From positions 1,104,592 to 1,168,591 of the forward strand of contig NZ_JACHCZ010000001.1 in assembly GCF_014207255.1 (NCBI RefSeq): 64,000 nucleotides of DNA, written 5' to 3'. Shown here in pieces: positions 63,187 to 64,000 of this stretch; the first letter of the stretch is position 1; the number at the start of each line of letters is the position of its first letter. This DNA comes from Pseudomonas sp. JAI120 (lineage in GTDB: Bacteria; Pseudomonadota; Gammaproteobacteria; Pseudomonadales; Pseudomonadaceae). The notes under the pieces are model-generated. The model saw nothing but the letters and a program-made list of their open reading frames with translations. It made no database searches and was not told the origin of the DNA. A program made the translations under genes and the position numbers.

Positions 63187-64000
63187 TCAGGCCTGATCAG
63201 CCAACCGCCACGTCGTCCCGCCCTTCCCATCTTCCAACACCACACCCATCGCGGTCAGTTGGTCACGGATACGGTCGGACTCCGCCCAGTCTTTACTGGC
63301 ACGAGCCGCCAAACGCGCCTGGATCAGCGCATCGACCTCAGCCGCATCCACACGCCCTTCAGCGCCGGCTTGCAGGAAGTCGTCGGCTTCCATCTGCAAC
63401 ACACCCAGCACGCTCGCCAGTTCTTTCAGGCGCGCCGCCAGACCCGCTGCCGCGTCGAGATCAGTCTCACGCAACCGGTTGATCTCGCGCACCATCTCGA
63501 ACAGCACGGCGCAGGCTTCGGGGGTGCCGAAATCGTCGTTCATGACTTCGGTGAACCGTGCCACGAACGCTTCGCCGCCCGCCGGTGCAACGGCGGGCAA
63601 GCCTTTCAACGCGTGGTAGAACCGCTCCAGGGCGCCCTTGGCGTCCTTGAGGTTGTCTTCCGAGTAGTTGATGGCGCTGCGGTAGTGGCTGGACACCAGC
63701 AGGTAACGCACCACTTCCGGGTGGTACTTTTCCAGTACGTCGCGGATGGTGAAGAAGTTGTTCAAGGACTTGGACATCTTCTCGCCATTGATGCGGATCA
63801 TGCCGCAGTGCATCCAGGCGTTGGCGTAGGTCTTGCCGGTGGCGGCTTCGCTCTGGGCGATTTCGTTTTCGTGGTGCGGGAACTCGAGGTCGCTGCCGCC
63901 GCCATGAATGTCGAAGGTCTCACCCAGGCAGCAGGTGGACATCACCGAGCACTCGATGTGCCAGCCCGGACGCCCGGCGCCCCACGGCGATTCCCAGCTC
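63187..64000 (-). CDS. cysS: Cysteinyl-tRNA synthetase, C-terminal part (5' end outside window)
   Basis: Class I aminoacyl-tRNA synthetase charging tRNA-Cys. The frame is open to the window edge ([18 protein letters not shown]...), so the true start lies to the right; the Met at 63945 is internal. Visible zinc ligands are the Cys in [10 protein letters not shown] and the His residues in [14 protein letters not shown]; the KMSKS loop is exact ([13 protein letters not shown]). The C-terminal anticodon-binding region ends [10 protein letters not shown]. About 271 of roughly 460 residues are present. Confidence 0.96.
   Translation of the reverse strand, partial: SWESPWGAGRPGWHIECSVMSTCCLGETFDIHGGGSDLEFPHHENEIAQSEAATGKTYANAWMHCGMIRINGEKMSKSLNNFFTIRDVLEKYHPEVVRYLLVSSHYRSAINYSEDNLKDAKGALERFYHALKGLPAVAPAGGEAFVARFTEVMNDDFGTPEACAVLFEMVREINRLRETDLDAAAGLAARLKELASVLGVLQMEADDFLQAGAEGRVDAAEVDALIQARLAARASKDWAESDRIRDQLTAMGVVLEDGKGGTTWRLADQA

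Overview
The window is a chromosomal segment of a Pseudomonas, most likely of the P. fluorescens group. The evidence is high GC content, the gene order infA-clpA-clpS-cspD-icd-idh / nudJ-mnmA-hflD-purB / aceA / nuoA-N (known from P. aeruginosa and partly from E. coli), the fused nuoCD, and many copies of the GTGGGAGGGGGCTTGCCCCC type REP/REPIN palindrome typical of fluorescent pseudomonads. No tRNA, rRNA, CRISPR array, prophage or intact insertion sequence was seen.

Layout. 1-3.6 kb: end of infA, the ClpA/ClpS adaptor-unfoldase pair and cspD. 3.6-7.6 kb: two non-homologous NADP isocitrate dehydrogenases, dimeric icd and monomeric idh, divergently transcribed. 7.6-9.5 kb: a LysR regulator and an EamA exporter. 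9.7-15.1 kb: nudJ, mnmA, hflD, purB, roxA and a GNAT acetyltransferase (translation and purine housekeeping). 15.3-17.9 kb: an exported orphan secretin-domain protein and isocitrate lyase aceA, with an RccR-type operator. 18.5-33.5 kb: the complete 13-gene NADH dehydrogenase I operon. 33.6-43.3 kb: accessory genes (outer-membrane barrel, arylamine N-acetyltransferase, small acidic proteins, DUF3087, two MFS exporters, DyP peroxidase, a GapN-like aldehyde dehydrogenase, FUSC protein). 43.4-49.1 kb: a TetR regulator divergent from an ATPase-permease-TolC-adaptor exporter operon. 49.2-56.8 kb: the most rearranged part. It holds an FAD protein, a deleted livF pseudogene, a sulfur-scavenging set (FMN monooxygenase, a lone acyl-CoA-dehydrogenase C-terminal domain, sfnB) behind a sigma-54 promoter, the tail of a lost XRE-cupin gene, an AT-rich orphan gene, and an intact XRE-cupin regulator divergent from an EamA exporter. 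56.9-63.0 kb: the six-gene Mrp/Pha cation/proton antiporter operon. The window ends inside cysS.

How it fits together. The left half is central carbon and energy metabolism: Icd/Idh and AceA compete at the isocitrate branch point, and Nuo oxidises the NADH produced. ClpAS and RoxA/MnmA/HflD support protein and RNA quality. The right half is accessory: export, detoxification, sulfur acquisition and ion homeostasis, with REPINs at the joints. Nothing here is clearly a new multi-gene system. The most interesting signals are regulatory (the 28-bp RccR-like site at aceA, stacked palindromes over a sigma-54 promoter at sfnB, a nested inverted repeat before an outer-membrane gene, a hairpin between nuoF and nuoG) and evolutionary (the livF deletion, a REPIN encoding the C-terminus of an enzyme, the free-standing acyl-CoA-dehydrogenase domain, and the duplicated 18-mer lodged inside a REPIN).
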